NCBI RefSeq assembly: GCF_036013955.1
Contig: NZ_CP107903.1
Location: 682,001 to 746,000 of the forward strand
Origin: Streptomyces sp. NBC_00459
Lineage (GTDB): Bacteria; Actinomycetota; Actinomycetes; Streptomycetales; Streptomycetaceae
Direction of reading: 5' to 3'
DNA: 64,000 nt
The number at the start of each line of letters is the position of its first letter. Within the stretch, counting starts at the first letter, position 1. Shown in pieces: positions 50,689 through 59,505 of this stretch. Made by a program: the position numbers and the translations under genes. The notes under the pieces are model-generated. The model was not told the origin of the DNA. It ran no database searches and saw only the letters and a list, made by a program, of their open reading frames with translations.

Positions 50689-51119
50689 AATGTCTACGCA
50701 TCCGCCGAGCGCACGTCAAGAGTTCCCGCGACGTCAATCGCTTCCTATGGGAACGAACCGCAGGGCCGCAGCCGGGCGAAGGCGGGTGCCACAGACGCCC
50801 GACGAAGCATCTCGGGCATACATTCCCGCAGCTCAAGTGACTCTTCCTCGATACACGCCAACGCGACGGCCGACCATGTCGGAACGGTCCCTCCACTCCG
50901 GCCGCCTCCGGGTCGGACCCCCGACCGGACCTGATCCATCACGAATTACCGAACGCGCAGCCTTGACAGCGAGCACACAGAGCGTCCACGCTTCCTGGCG
51001 TCCAGCGATCGCGTTTGTTCGATCGTGTTTGGTTCTGGTCACTCAGCGGCTGTCTCTCCGCCTCCCCCCTCCGGCTGACGCGCCATGTCTGGGTACCGCC
51101 AGCCCTGTCAGGAGTCAAA
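50689..51119 (+). other. Leader/promoter region of the importer operon
   Basis: No gene is supported over 431 bp. A TTGACA-like hexamer lies near 50964, and the region is less GC-rich than its surroundings. Confidence 0.45.
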
Positions 51120-52430
51120 ATGCACCATTCATCCCTTGGCCAGTCCATGCCTGGCACCAGCCGCCGCACCGTGCTCCGCGGACTCGGCGGAGCCGCGCTA
51201 CTGGGCGCCGGCATCCCCCTGCTGAGCGCCTGCGCCGGCAGCTCCGCCTCGTCGGACTCCAAGACCGTCACCGTGGGCTCCAACGCCTCCGACGCCGTCC
51301 CGAAGAAGGGATACGGCGACATCTACGCGGCCTTCACAAAGCAGTCCGGGATCGCGGTCGACATCAACACCAAGGACCACAACACGTTCCAGGAGCAGAT
51401 CAACACCTACCTGCAGGGAACGCCGGACGACGTGTTCCAGTGGTTCGCCGGCTACCGGATGCAGTTCTTCGCGGCCAAGGGGCTCGCCTCCCCGATCGAC
51501 GACGTGTGGAAGACGATCGGGGGCAACTTCCCCAGTGCCATGCACGACCTGAGCAAGGGTCAGGACGGCAAGTACTACCTGGTGCCGCTGACCACGTCCC
51601 CGTGGGCGGTCTTCTACCGCAAGAGTGTCTTCCAGCAGTACGGCTACGAGGTTCCCACCACGTGGGACGCGTACGTCGCCCTGTGCAAGCAGATGAAGAA
51701 GGACGGCCTCGTCCCGATCGCGTACGGCGACAAGGACGCCTGGCCGGCGATGGGCTCCTTCGACCAGATCAACTTCCGCCTCAACGGCTACGACTTCCAC
51801 GTCGAGCTGATGGCGGGCAAGGCTTCGTGGACCGACGCGAAGGTCCGCAAGGTCTTCGACACCTGGGCCGAGACCCTGCCCTACCACCAGGAGGGCGCGG
51901 TCGGCCGTACCTGGCAGGACGCCGCCCAGACCCTGGTGGCCAAGAAGGCCGGGATGTACATGCTCGGCATGTTCGTGGCCCAGCAGTTCAGCAACAAGGC
52001 CGACCTGGACGACCTCGACTTCTTCGCCTTCCCCGAGATCGACCCGGCGTACGGTCAGGACACCGTCGAGGCGCCGACCGACGGCATCATGCTCAGCAAG
52101 AAGCCCAGGAACCACGCCGGGGCCGTCGAGCTGCTCGAATTCCTGGGTACGGCCCGGGCCGAGGAAATCTACCTGAAGGCCGACCCGAGCCTGATCGCCG
52201 CCTCCACGAAGGCCGACACCTCCGCCTACAGCACCCTTCAGAAGAAGGGCTACGAGATGATCAGCGGCGCGAAACACCTCACCCAGTTCATGGACCGTGA
52301 CAGCCGCCCGGACTTCACCTCCACGGTGATGCAGCCGGCGCTGCAGAAGTTCGTCCGCGACCCCAAGGGGATCGACGGCCTGCTGTCCTCGATCGAGCGC
52401 CAGAAGAAGACGATCTTCGCCTCCGGCTGA
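51120..52430 (+). CDS. Sugar ABC transporter substrate-binding lipoprotein (Tat-lipoprotein)
   Basis: A 436-residue binding protein. The leader SRRTVLRGLGGAALLGAGIP combines a twin-Arg motif with lipobox LSAC, so it is probably a Tat-exported lipoprotein. The body (VDINTKDHNTFQEQINTYLQ, DDVFQWFAGYRMQFFAAKGL, VFYRKSVFQQYGYEVPTTWDAYV) is family-1-like. ATG 51120 follows AGGAG. It heads the operon binding protein, two permeases, GH42; galacto-oligosaccharides are the likely cargo by context. Confidence 0.92.
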   Translation: MHHSSLGQSMPGTSRRTVLRGLGGAALLGAGIPLLSACAGSSASSDSKTVTVGSNASDAVPKKGYGDIYAAFTKQSGIAVDINTKDHNTFQEQINTYLQGTPDDVFQWFAGYRMQFFAAKGLASPIDDVWKTIGGNFPSAMHDLSKGQDGKYYLVPLTTSPWAVFYRKSVFQQYGYEVPTTWDAYVALCKQMKKDGLVPIAYGDKDAWPAMGSFDQINFRLNGYDFHVELMAGKASWTDAKVRKVFDTWAETLPYHQEGAVGRTWQDAAQTLVAKKAGMYMLGMFVAQQFSNKADLDDLDFFAFPEIDPAYGQDTVEAPTDGIMLSKKPRNHAGAVELLEFLGTARAEEIYLKADPSLIAASTKADTSAYSTLQKKGYEMISGAKHLTQFMDRDSRPDFTSTVMQPALQKFVRDPKGIDGLLSSIERQKKTIFASG

Positions 52431-52453
52431 GCCCGACCCCCCTTCTGAAGCGG

Positions 52454-53449
52454 ATGAACACCCACACCATGAGCTCCGAAACGACCACGAAGACCCCGGA
52501 GGCGGCCGAGGTGCCGCCTCCGGGCGCCGCGACGCCGAAGAGTCGGGTTCCACAGGGCCACCGGCGCCTGCTGACCCGCCGTGACCGGATCACGCTCGGC
52601 CTGATGGCCGGCGTGCCGACGATCCTGCACATCGCCCTCGTCTGGGTCACCGCCCTGGCCTCCATCGCCCTCGCCTTCACCACCTGGGACGGCATCGGCT
52701 TCGACTCCATCAAGTGGGTCGGGCTCCAGAACTTCAAGGAGCTCTTCGAGCAGAACCCGCAGTTCTGGCCCGCTCTTGAGCACAACGTGGTCTGGTTCGT
52801 CGTCCTGATCGCGATCCCCACGCCACTCGGCCTGTTCCTGGCCGTGCAGCTGGACAAGAAGATCCGGTTCAGCCGGGTCTACCAGACGGCGTTCTTCCTG
52901 CCGGTCGTGCTGTCCATGGCGGTCATCGGCTTCGTCTGGCAGCTCGTCTACAACCCCGACACCGGCCTGATCAACAGCATCATCGGGGCCAACGAGCCGG
53001 GCAAGTACATCGACTGGATCGGCGATCCGGACCTCAACCTCTGGGCCGTCCTCGTCGCCGCGTCCTGGCGGCACACCGGCTACATGATGATCCTCTACCT
53101 GGCCGGTCTGAAGGGTGTGGACCCGTCCCTGCGCGAGGCTTCCTCGCTCGACGGCGCCAACGAGTGGCAGACGTTCAAGAACGTCATCTTCCCCACCCTG
53201 CGCCCCACCAACACCATCGTCCTGGTCGTCACCATCATCGAGGCCCTGCGCGCCTTCGACCTGGTCTTCGTCTTCAACAAGGGCGCAGAGGGCACCGAGT
53301 TGCTCTCGATCCTGGTGACCAACAACATCATCGGCGAGTCCAGCCGCATCGGATACGGCTCCGCGATCGCCGTCGTCCTCCTGGTGATCTCGCTCGTCGT
53401 GATCATCCCGTACCTGATCAGCACCTTCCGGAAGGAGCGGCGCGCATGA
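52454..53449 (+). CDS. Carbohydrate ABC transporter permease (MalF type)
   Basis: A 331-residue permease. Membrane helices begin at RITLGLMAGVPTILHIALVW, and the EAA loop is VDPSLREASSLDGANEWQTFKNVIFPTL. A 40-residue cytoplasmic tail rich in Thr, Glu and Pro precedes the first helix. ATG 52454 was kept; ATG 52469 (MSSETT) is an alternative. It overlaps the next permease by 4 nt. Confidence 0.92.
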   Translation: MNTHTMSSETTTKTPEAAEVPPPGAATPKSRVPQGHRRLLTRRDRITLGLMAGVPTILHIALVWVTALASIALAFTTWDGIGFDSIKWVGLQNFKELFEQNPQFWPALEHNVVWFVVLIAIPTPLGLFLAVQLDKKIRFSRVYQTAFFLPVVLSMAVIGFVWQLVYNPDTGLINSIIGANEPGKYIDWIGDPDLNLWAVLVAASWRHTGYMMILYLAGLKGVDPSLREASSLDGANEWQTFKNVIFPTLRPTNTIVLVVTIIEALRAFDLVFVFNKGAEGTELLSILVTNNIIGESSRIGYGSAIAVVLLVISLVVIIPYLISTFRKERRA

Positions 53450-54330
53450 GCACCACCGTCATGACCAAGGTCCGTACGCCCGTGCGTCCCGCCCGGGTTC
53501 TGCTGCACCTCTTCCTCGCGGGCGCGGCGCTGGCCTGGCTCGCACCGCTGCTGTGGGCGATGTACTCGGCGATGCGCCCGTACGCGGAGACCAGCGAGAA
53601 GGGATACGTCTCCTGGCCCGACAAGCTGAGCTTCGACAACTTCACGAACGCGTTCACGCAGTCGGACATGGGGCACTACTTCGTCAACACGCTGATCATC
53701 GCCGTCCCGGCGGTGCTGGTGACCCTTTTCCTCTCCTCGATGGTGGCCTTCTACGTCAGCCGCTTCGACTTCCGCCTCAACCTCGCCCTGCTGCTGGTCT
53801 TCACCGCGGGCAACCTGCTCCCGCAGCAGGTCATCATCACCCCGCTGTACCGCATGTACCTGCTCATCGACCTGCCCGGCATCACGATGTCCGGCAAGCT
53901 GTACGACTCCGCGCTCGGCCTGGTCCTCATCCACATCGCGTTCCAGTCCGGCTTCTGCGCCTTCGTGCTCGCCAACTACATGCGCTCGCTCCCGCACGAA
54001 CTGACCGAGGCCGCGCTCGTCGACGGCGCGTCGGTGTGGCGCATGTACTGGCAGATCGTGCTGCCTCTGTGCAGGCCGGCGATGGCCGCCCTGGGCACGC
54101 TGCTGTCCATCTGGATCTACAACGACTTCTTCTGGGCCCTCGTCCTCATCTCCACCGGCGAGAACATGCCGATCACCTCCGCGCTGAACAACCTGACCGG
54201 GGCGTACTTCACCGACCCCAACCTGGTCGCCGCCGGTGCCCTGCTCACCGCGATCCCCACCCTGATCGTCTACTTCGTGCTGCAGCGGCAGTTCGTCAGC
54301 GGCCTCACGCTGGGCGCCAACAAGGGCTGA
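53446..54330 (+). CDS. Carbohydrate ABC transporter permease (MalG type)
   Basis: A 294-residue permease. Helix 1 is VLLHLFLAGAALAWLAPLLWAM, and the EAA loop is LPHELTEAALVDGASVWRMYWQIVLPLC. The end LQRQFVSGLTLGANKG is typical of MalG-like subunits. The ATG overlaps the upstream stop (ATGA). No ATPase gene is nearby. Confidence 0.92.
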   Translation: MSTTVMTKVRTPVRPARVLLHLFLAGAALAWLAPLLWAMYSAMRPYAETSEKGYVSWPDKLSFDNFTNAFTQSDMGHYFVNTLIIAVPAVLVTLFLSSMVAFYVSRFDFRLNLALLLVFTAGNLLPQQVIITPLYRMYLLIDLPGITMSGKLYDSALGLVLIHIAFQSGFCAFVLANYMRSLPHELTEAALVDGASVWRMYWQIVLPLCRPAMAALGTLLSIWIYNDFFWALVLISTGENMPITSALNNLTGAYFTDPNLVAAGALLTAIPTLIVYFVLQRQFVSGLTLGANKG

Positions 54331-54376
54331 CACACCCCCACTTGCCCCTCCCCTACACCCTTCCGGAGCACCACCA

Positions 54377-56392
54377 GTGAGTACCGCACGCCGCCTTCGC
54401 ATTCCCGGAATCGCCTACGGAGGTGACTACAACCCCGAGCAGTGGCCCGAGGAGGTCTGGGCCGAGGACATGCGCCTGATGCGCGAGGCCGGGGTCACCA
54501 TGGTCAGCGTCGGCATCTTCTCCTGGGCGCTGCTCGAACCGGCCGAGGGCGTCCACGACTTCGGCCGCATGGACCGACTCCTGGACCTGCTCCAAGAGAA
54601 CGGCATCGCCGCCGACCTCGCCACGCCCACGGCAGCACCGCCGGCCTGGTTCTTCCGCGCCCACCCCGAGGCGCTCCCGGTCGACAAGGACGGCCGCGGC
54701 CTGTCGTACGGCAGCCGCCAGACGTTCTGCCCGTCCAGCCCCGCCTACCGCCGAGCGGCGCTGCGGATCGCCGAAGCTCTCGCCGAGCGCTACGCCACCC
54801 ACCCGGCCGTCGCCATGTGGCACATCCACAACGAGTACGGCTGCCACAACGACGCCTGCTACTGCGACACCAGCGCGGAGGCGTTCCGGGGGTGGCTGCG
54901 GGCGAAGTACGGCGACGACCTGGACGCCCTCAACCACGCCTGGGGCACCACGTTCTGGAGCCAGTGGTACTACGACTGGGACCAGATCCTGCCGCCCCGC
55001 GCCACCGCGGCTCCCCCGAACCCCACCCACCAACTGGACTGGCGCCGCTTCTGCTCCGACGAACTGCTCTCCCTGTGCACGGCCGAACGCGAGGTACTGC
55101 TCCGGGCAGCTCCCGATACCCCCGCGACCACCAACTTCCTGGTCCTGCGCACCATCGACGCCCTCGACTACTGGCGCTGGGCACCCGAGTTGGACATCCT
55201 CTCCAACGACCACTACCTCCTGTCCGACGACCCGGAGGCCGAGGTCGACATCGCCCTGCACGGCGACCTGATGCGCTCACTCGCGGGCGGTCCGTGGTTC
55301 CTCATGGAGCACTCGACCGGCGCCGTCAACTGGCAGGCCGTCAACCGCGCCAAGCAGCCCGGGGAGATGCGCCGCAACGCGCTCGCGCATGTGGCCCACG
55401 GCGCCGACGGCATCGCGTTCTTCCAGTGGCGGGCAGCGAGAGCGGGCGCCGAACAGTGGCACTCGGCGATGCTCCCGCACGCCGGCACCGACAGCCAGAT
55501 CTGGCGCGACGTCGTCCAACTCGGCGCGGACCTCCAGGCGTTGGCCGAAGTACGGGACTCCACCAGCACAGCGCAGGTGGCGATCGTGTGGGACTGGGAC
55601 GCCCGCTGGGCACTGGAACTGCCTTCCCAGCCCAGCGCCGAACTGCACTACCAGGACCTGGTAAGGGACTGGTACACCCCCCTGTGGCGGGCCGGGGTCG
55701 CCGTCGACTTCGTACGCCCCGACGACCCCGAACTCGACCGCTACAAACTCGTCCTGGCACCCTCGCTGTACCTGGTCACGGAGGCAGCCGCAGCGAACCT
55801 CACCCGGTTCACCGAACGCGGAGGCACGCTGACCGTCGGCTTCCACAGCGGCATGGTCGACGAGAACGCCCATGTGTACCTGGGCGGTTACCCCGGCGCG
55901 TTCCGCGACGTCCTCGGCGTGGTCAGCGACGAGCTCTTCCCCCTGCTGCCGGGCGAGACGACCGGCCTGACCGGCGACGTGACACCGGGCGCCACGGCCG
56001 ACCTGTGGTCGGAACGCATACGGCTCACCGGCGCACAGGCCATCGCATCCCACGCCGACGGCCCCCTGGCCGGCCACCCCGCCGTCACCCGCCACCAGTA
56101 CGGCACCGGCACCGCCTGGTACCTGGCCACCCACCCCGACCGGGACACTCTCGCCGCCCTGCTCGACCGCATCCGTCAGGAGGCCGGCGTCAAACCGGAG
56201 CACGACACACCCGCCGGGATCGAGGCCGTCCGACGCCGAGGCTCGCAGGCCGACTACCTGTTCCTCATCGACCACACCGGAAAGGGCGCCGTAGCACCTG
56301 CCGAAGGCGTCGAACTCCTCACCGGCACACCGGTCACCGGAACCGTCACCGTCCCACCGGGAGGCGTCGCTGTGATACGCGAGCCCCGCTGA
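54377..56392 (+). CDS. GH42 beta-galactosidase
   Basis: A 671-residue cytosolic family-42 beta-galactosidase hydrolysing terminal beta-galactosides taken up by the importer. The TIM-barrel starts GGDYNPEQWPEEVWAEDMRLM. The acid/base is Glu153 in HIHNEYGCH and the nucleophile Glu311 in FLMEHSTGAVNWQ. Cys residues near 117, 156, 161 and 163 match the structural zinc site of GH42 enzymes. The trimerisation (about 400-590) and C-terminal beta domains are present, so length is normal. GTG 54377 follows CGGAG. It is the last gene of the operon; its 3' end meets the SMP-30 pseudogene convergently. Confidence 0.94.
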   Translation: MSTARRLRIPGIAYGGDYNPEQWPEEVWAEDMRLMREAGVTMVSVGIFSWALLEPAEGVHDFGRMDRLLDLLQENGIAADLATPTAAPPAWFFRAHPEALPVDKDGRGLSYGSRQTFCPSSPAYRRAALRIAEALAERYATHPAVAMWHIHNEYGCHNDACYCDTSAEAFRGWLRAKYGDDLDALNHAWGTTFWSQWYYDWDQILPPRATAAPPNPTHQLDWRRFCSDELLSLCTAEREVLLRAAPDTPATTNFLVLRTIDALDYWRWAPELDILSNDHYLLSDDPEAEVDIALHGDLMRSLAGGPWFLMEHSTGAVNWQAVNRAKQPGEMRRNALAHVAHGADGIAFFQWRAARAGAEQWHSAMLPHAGTDSQIWRDVVQLGADLQALAEVRDSTSTAQVAIVWDWDARWALELPSQPSAELHYQDLVRDWYTPLWRAGVAVDFVRPDDPELDRYKLVLAPSLYLVTEAAAANLTRFTERGGTLTVGFHSGMVDENAHVYLGGYPGAFRDVLGVVSDELFPLLPGETTGLTGDVTPGATADLWSERIRLTGAQAIASHADGPLAGHPAVTRHQYGTGTAWYLATHPDRDTLAALLDRIRQEAGVKPEHDTPAGIEAVRRRGSQADYLFLIDHTGKGAVAPAEGVELLTGTPVTGTVTVPPGGVAVIREPR

Positions 56393-57040
56393 TCGACCTG
56401 CCGGTGGGGCGTGGTGATGAACAGGCGGTTGTCGCTGGGGTGCAGGCACACCGACGTGGGGTGGGAGGGGCGGACACGGTCAGGGTGTGGAGCAGGTGCC
56501 CGTCGGGGTGGGAGCGGCGGACCGCGCCGGCGCCCCGCATCGCGCCCCAGAGACAGCCCTCGTCGTCGACGGTCATTCCGTCTGGGCTTCCTTCACCGTC
56601 CCGCAATCGGGCGAAGGTCTCCGGACTGCCGGAGAGGTCGCCCGAGACGGGGTCGACCCGGCAGCGAGGATGGTGCCGGCGGCCGTGTCGGCGAGGTACA
56701 TGGTCGTGCCGTCGGGGTGAGCAGGGCGATGCCGGTGCCCGCGGCGGCGATCCACGCACCCGGCTGGTCGTGCACGGGGGCGATGGCACCCAACGGCACT
56801 TCCAGCCGGGCCAGTTGGCGCGGGATCGCCGACTAGGTGCCGTCGCGGAGTTCGAAGAGTCGGCCGCTGAGGAGGTCGACGTACGCATACCGGCCGCCGA
56901 TCCGGCCTCCGCCCTCGGCGAGCTCGTACGCACCGTCCACGACGACCGCCGTCAGCGCTGATGCATCGGTGACCGCCCGGTGCAGACTGGCGGGGACGTC
57001 CGCGCCGACCAGGACGCGGGGTCCATCACGTACCCGAGCA
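56390..57040 (-). pseudogene. SMP-30/gluconolactonase-family protein, multiply broken
   Basis: Reading leftward, blocks of an SMP-30 beta-propeller appear in order but in changing frames: ALTAVVVDGAYELAEGG and RYAYVDLLSGRLFELRDGT, an in-frame TAG (56833-56835), PRQLARLEVPLGAIAPVHDQ and PGAWIAAAGTGIALL, frameshift to DGTTMYLADTAAGTILAAG, frameshift to VDPVSGDLSGSPETFARL, DGEGSPDGMTVDDEGCLWGA and PDGHLLHTLTV, and frameshift to CLHPSDNRLFITT. So one nonsense mutation and at least three frameshifts inactivate it. Its start is fused to the FAH remnant. SMP-30 enzymes hydrolyse lactones such as gluconolactone. Confidence 0.75.
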
Positions 57041-57237
57041 GGTCGGATCGCTGGTTGCAAAGAAGCGTAGTCCAGGGCGCCTTCGTACCGTTCGCCGTCG
57101 GCGGCCTCGGCCCGCGCTGACCAGTCGGGGTGGCGCAGGAAGGCGACCAGGTCGCTCTCGCCGAGGTCCACCGCCTTGTCCTCGTCGATGCGCACGGCAC
57201 GTGTGACGCCATTGACCCGGATGGTGGCGAGCTTCAC
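57041..57237 (-). pseudogene. 5' fragment of an FAH-family hydrolase gene
   Basis: GTG 57237, with GAGGAGAG upstream and GTGA overlap with the gentisate dioxygenase stop, starts VKLATIRVNGVTRAVRIDED, then KAVDLGESDLVAFLRHPDWSA and EGALDYASLQP. This is the N-terminal cap of fumarylacetoacetate-hydrolase-type maleylpyruvate or fumarylpyruvate hydrolases. After about 65 codons it runs into SMP-30 sequence, so the catalytic domain was deleted. Confidence 0.7.
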
Positions 57238-58334
57238 TTGTTCTCTCCTCGGTGGGTACGCGCGAGACCCAGTGCCTCGTACACGGGCTCGTCGCTGAAA
57301 CGGAACAGGTCGATCTGTGTGCGTGCGGTGAGCGTGACCTCGCACCAGGACGGGACCACGAACAGCTCGCCCTTGGTGATGTCGAAGACCTTGTCGCCGA
57401 CTGTCGCGACTGCGTCGCCGTCGAAGACCTGCCACACGGCCGAGCCGACCGAACGCACGGGGAAGGTGCGCGTTCCTGGCGCAGTCGGCGCATCTCGGTG
57501 CGGATAGTGACCAGGGCGTCCTTGCCGGTGGTGGCATTGGAGAAGCGCACGACGGCGTGTCCCGGCTCGATCAACCCGACGGATCCTTCGGACTCCAGTT
57601 CCAGTTGGGCCGCGAGCGCCGCGTCCTTGTACTCCCACCGGTACGCGGCCAGGGGAGAGTTCGGCCGGTCGGGCAGGCTGATCGGGCGCAAGCCCGGGTG
57701 CCCCCAGAGCCGCTCGCCGCGGGAATACTTCGGCGTGGCACGGGTGGAGAGCTCATCGGGCCCGAACTCGAAGAATCCGGCGTCCAGTTGGGATACAAGC
57801 GGGACGTCGAGGCCGTCGATCCAGGTCATCGGTTCGTCGGTGACGTTCTGGTGCTCGTGAAAGGCCCAGCTGGGAGTCAGCAGCAGGTCGCCGCGACGCA
57901 TGGCCACCCCCGACCTCGTGGACGGCGATCCAGTACCTGGGGGGCCGCAGGAGGTCGCCCTCTCGCACCGGCACAGTCAGGGAGCCTTCCGGTTTGTCGT
58001 CGACGGTGAGTGGTCACGTACGGCAGCCCTTTAGGCCCGGGTTCGACAGCGGCATCGCTCGCCGATCGCTGCGTCCGCGTCGACGTTCGTCCCCGCCGCG
58101 CCCTATCGGCACCAGCCGTCCGGACCGCTCAGCCGGGAGCAGTTCCGCCCACCGCCACAGATGCGGGACTGCGGTCGGCTGCGGAGATATCGGCATGAGT
58201 TCACTGGCTTGTGTCCACAGCGGTGCCAGGCCGGCGTCCTCGATCAACCGACCCAGATGGCCGTCCCCGCGCGAACCGGCGAACGCCCCACGCCGTCCAG
58301 ACGCCGCCCCTGTGAGGCGAGCAGTCGGCGACAC
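57234..58334 (-). pseudogene. Gentisate 1,2-dioxygenase, broken by inversion and frameshifts
   Basis: The cupin enzyme that opens gentisate to maleylpyruvate. The N-terminal part is intact in one frame (58270-58040: RLIEDAGLAPLWTQASELMP, PQPTAVPHLWRWAELLPAE, LSNPGLKG). The next part, HRHSQGAFRFVVDGE with the metal-binding His pair, is readable only on the opposite strand (57905-58013). The second cupin half returns on the minus strand (MRRGDLLLTPSWAFHEHQN, WIDGLDVPLVSQLD, PKYSRGERLWGHPG). A further frameshift near 57478 leads to AVWQVFDGDAVATVGDKVFD and the C-terminus LARTHRGENK. Start is uncertain; GTG 58334 is one option. Confidence 0.8.
57905..58013 (+). other. Inverted segment inside the gentisate dioxygenase pseudogene
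   Basis: Translated on the plus strand this segment gives TSWTAIQYLGG and, in a second frame, PQEVALSHRHSQGAFRFVVDGE, exactly what should lie between the minus-strand blocks LKGLPYVT and MRRGDLL. GGCCAC at the left end and GTGGTC at the right end form a short imperfect inverted repeat that could have served as recombination arms. Ends are accurate to a few bases. Confidence 0.75.
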
Positions 58335-58353
58335 GGGGCGTTGGGGGCAACGA

Positions 58354-59268
58354 TCAGGCGGGCTTCTCCTCCTGGTTGGTGATGAAGTCGGCCGGCACCT
58401 CGGGGCTCCAGACGGCTTCCGGGCAGTCCCAGTCGTTCGGCTGCCAGTTCTCGGTGATGCAGTCCATGTCGCTGGAGTACTCGATCCAGCTGCCCCAGGG
58501 GTCCTGGATGTAGTGGAACAGGTTCGAGCCGAGAGTGTGGCGGCCCAGGCCCCAGCCCTTCGCGTAGCCCACGGAGGCCATGTCCTGCGCGCCCCGGGCG
58601 ATCTGGTCGATGTCCGACACCATCCAGCTGGAGTGGTGCAGGCCAGGGTGTGTCGCCGGGACGAAGCCGAAGACATGGTGGTCGCCGGGTCCCGAATTCA
58701 TGAAAACCGGCCCGTTGATGATGCGGTCCGACAGGCGCAGCCCGAGTGTGCGGGTGTAGAAGGCCTCGGAGGCGCCCACATCGGAACTGAAGATCAGCAT
58801 GTGCCCCAGACGCTGGGGGCGGGCCTTCTCCCTCGCGGTCAGCCAGCGAGCCTGATCGACCCGCCGGACGCGGTCTCCGACATTGGCGTCCTGCGCGTCC
58901 GTGGTGCCGAACTCGCGCCAGGAAGCGATCCCCTCGTCACGGAGGTTGATCAGATTTCCCTCGTGATCCCGCAGCCACAGTCCGCCGGGCACCTCGGCCG
59001 GCGCGTCCAGCAGCTTCAGCCCCATGCCCTCGACGTGGCGCTGCCACTCCGGCAGTGAGTCCGGTTCGACCGCGAAGGCCACGTGATGGAGCCGCTTGGC
59101 CGACCCCTCCATCAGCACCGCCTGATCCTGCTCACGTCCGTCGCAACGGATCACGACCGCGTTGCCGCGCTCCGCCGTCTCTAGTCCGAACGCGTCGTAG
59201 AAGCTCGCGCCCGTCTCCAGCGAGGGCACTTGGAGTCCGTAGTGCAGGAGGCCTTTGACACGCAACAT
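58354..59268 (-). CDS. Type I extradiol ring-cleavage dioxygenase (VOC family, BphC-like)
   Basis: A 304-residue two-domain VOC protein that would cleave a catechol next to its hydroxyls using Fe(II). The N-terminal VOC half has LHYGLQVPSLETGASFYDAFGL and LHHVAFAVE. The C-terminal catalytic half has LGHMLIFSSDV with one His ligand, LHHSSWMVSDIDQI with the second, and SWIEYSSDMD with the Glu ligand. Length matches BphC/catechol 2,3-dioxygenase relatives. ATG 59268 has GAGGAG upstream. Substrate unknown; the operon formerly continued into the gentisate genes. Confidence 0.87.
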   Translation of the reverse strand: MLRVKGLLHYGLQVPSLETGASFYDAFGLETAERGNAVVIRCDGREQDQAVLMEGSAKRLHHVAFAVEPDSLPEWQRHVEGMGLKLLDAPAEVPGGLWLRDHEGNLINLRDEGIASWREFGTTDAQDANVGDRVRRVDQARWLTAREKARPQRLGHMLIFSSDVGASEAFYTRTLGLRLSDRIINGPVFMNSGPGDHHVFGFVPATHPGLHHSSWMVSDIDQIARGAQDMASVGYAKGWGLGRHTLGSNLFHYIQDPWGSWIEYSSDMDCITENWQPNDWDCPEAVWSPEVPADFITNQEEKPA

Positions 59269-59324
59269 TTTGTGCTCCTCATGGTTCCGGTGGACCTGCG
59301 TCACTCACGCACCACACCTCCCTA

Positions 59325-59466
59325 AGTGTGTACACTCCCCAGGTGGCGCGTCTAGAACCCAGGGGATATTTAACGCCTAATTACCCAAAAATCATGCGAG
59401 CATCTCCTCCATCAACCCCAGCTCCACACATCACGCCCCCTTCCGTGGCCAATGTGTATCCACTAT
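59325..59466. promoter_or_regulatory. Two candidate GntR operators in the divergent promoter
   Basis: AGTGTGTACACT (59325-59336) and TGTATCCACTAT (59455-59466) lie between the extradiol dioxygenase and the FAH gene. The latter 12-mer recurs exactly at 62723-62734 upstream of the GntR gene. The intervening 59345-59400 is unusually AT-rich for this chromosome. Confidence 0.6.
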
Positions 59467-59505
59467 GGTTCTGTTTCCTTGAGAGAGCCGCGTGTCGGAG
59501 GAATC

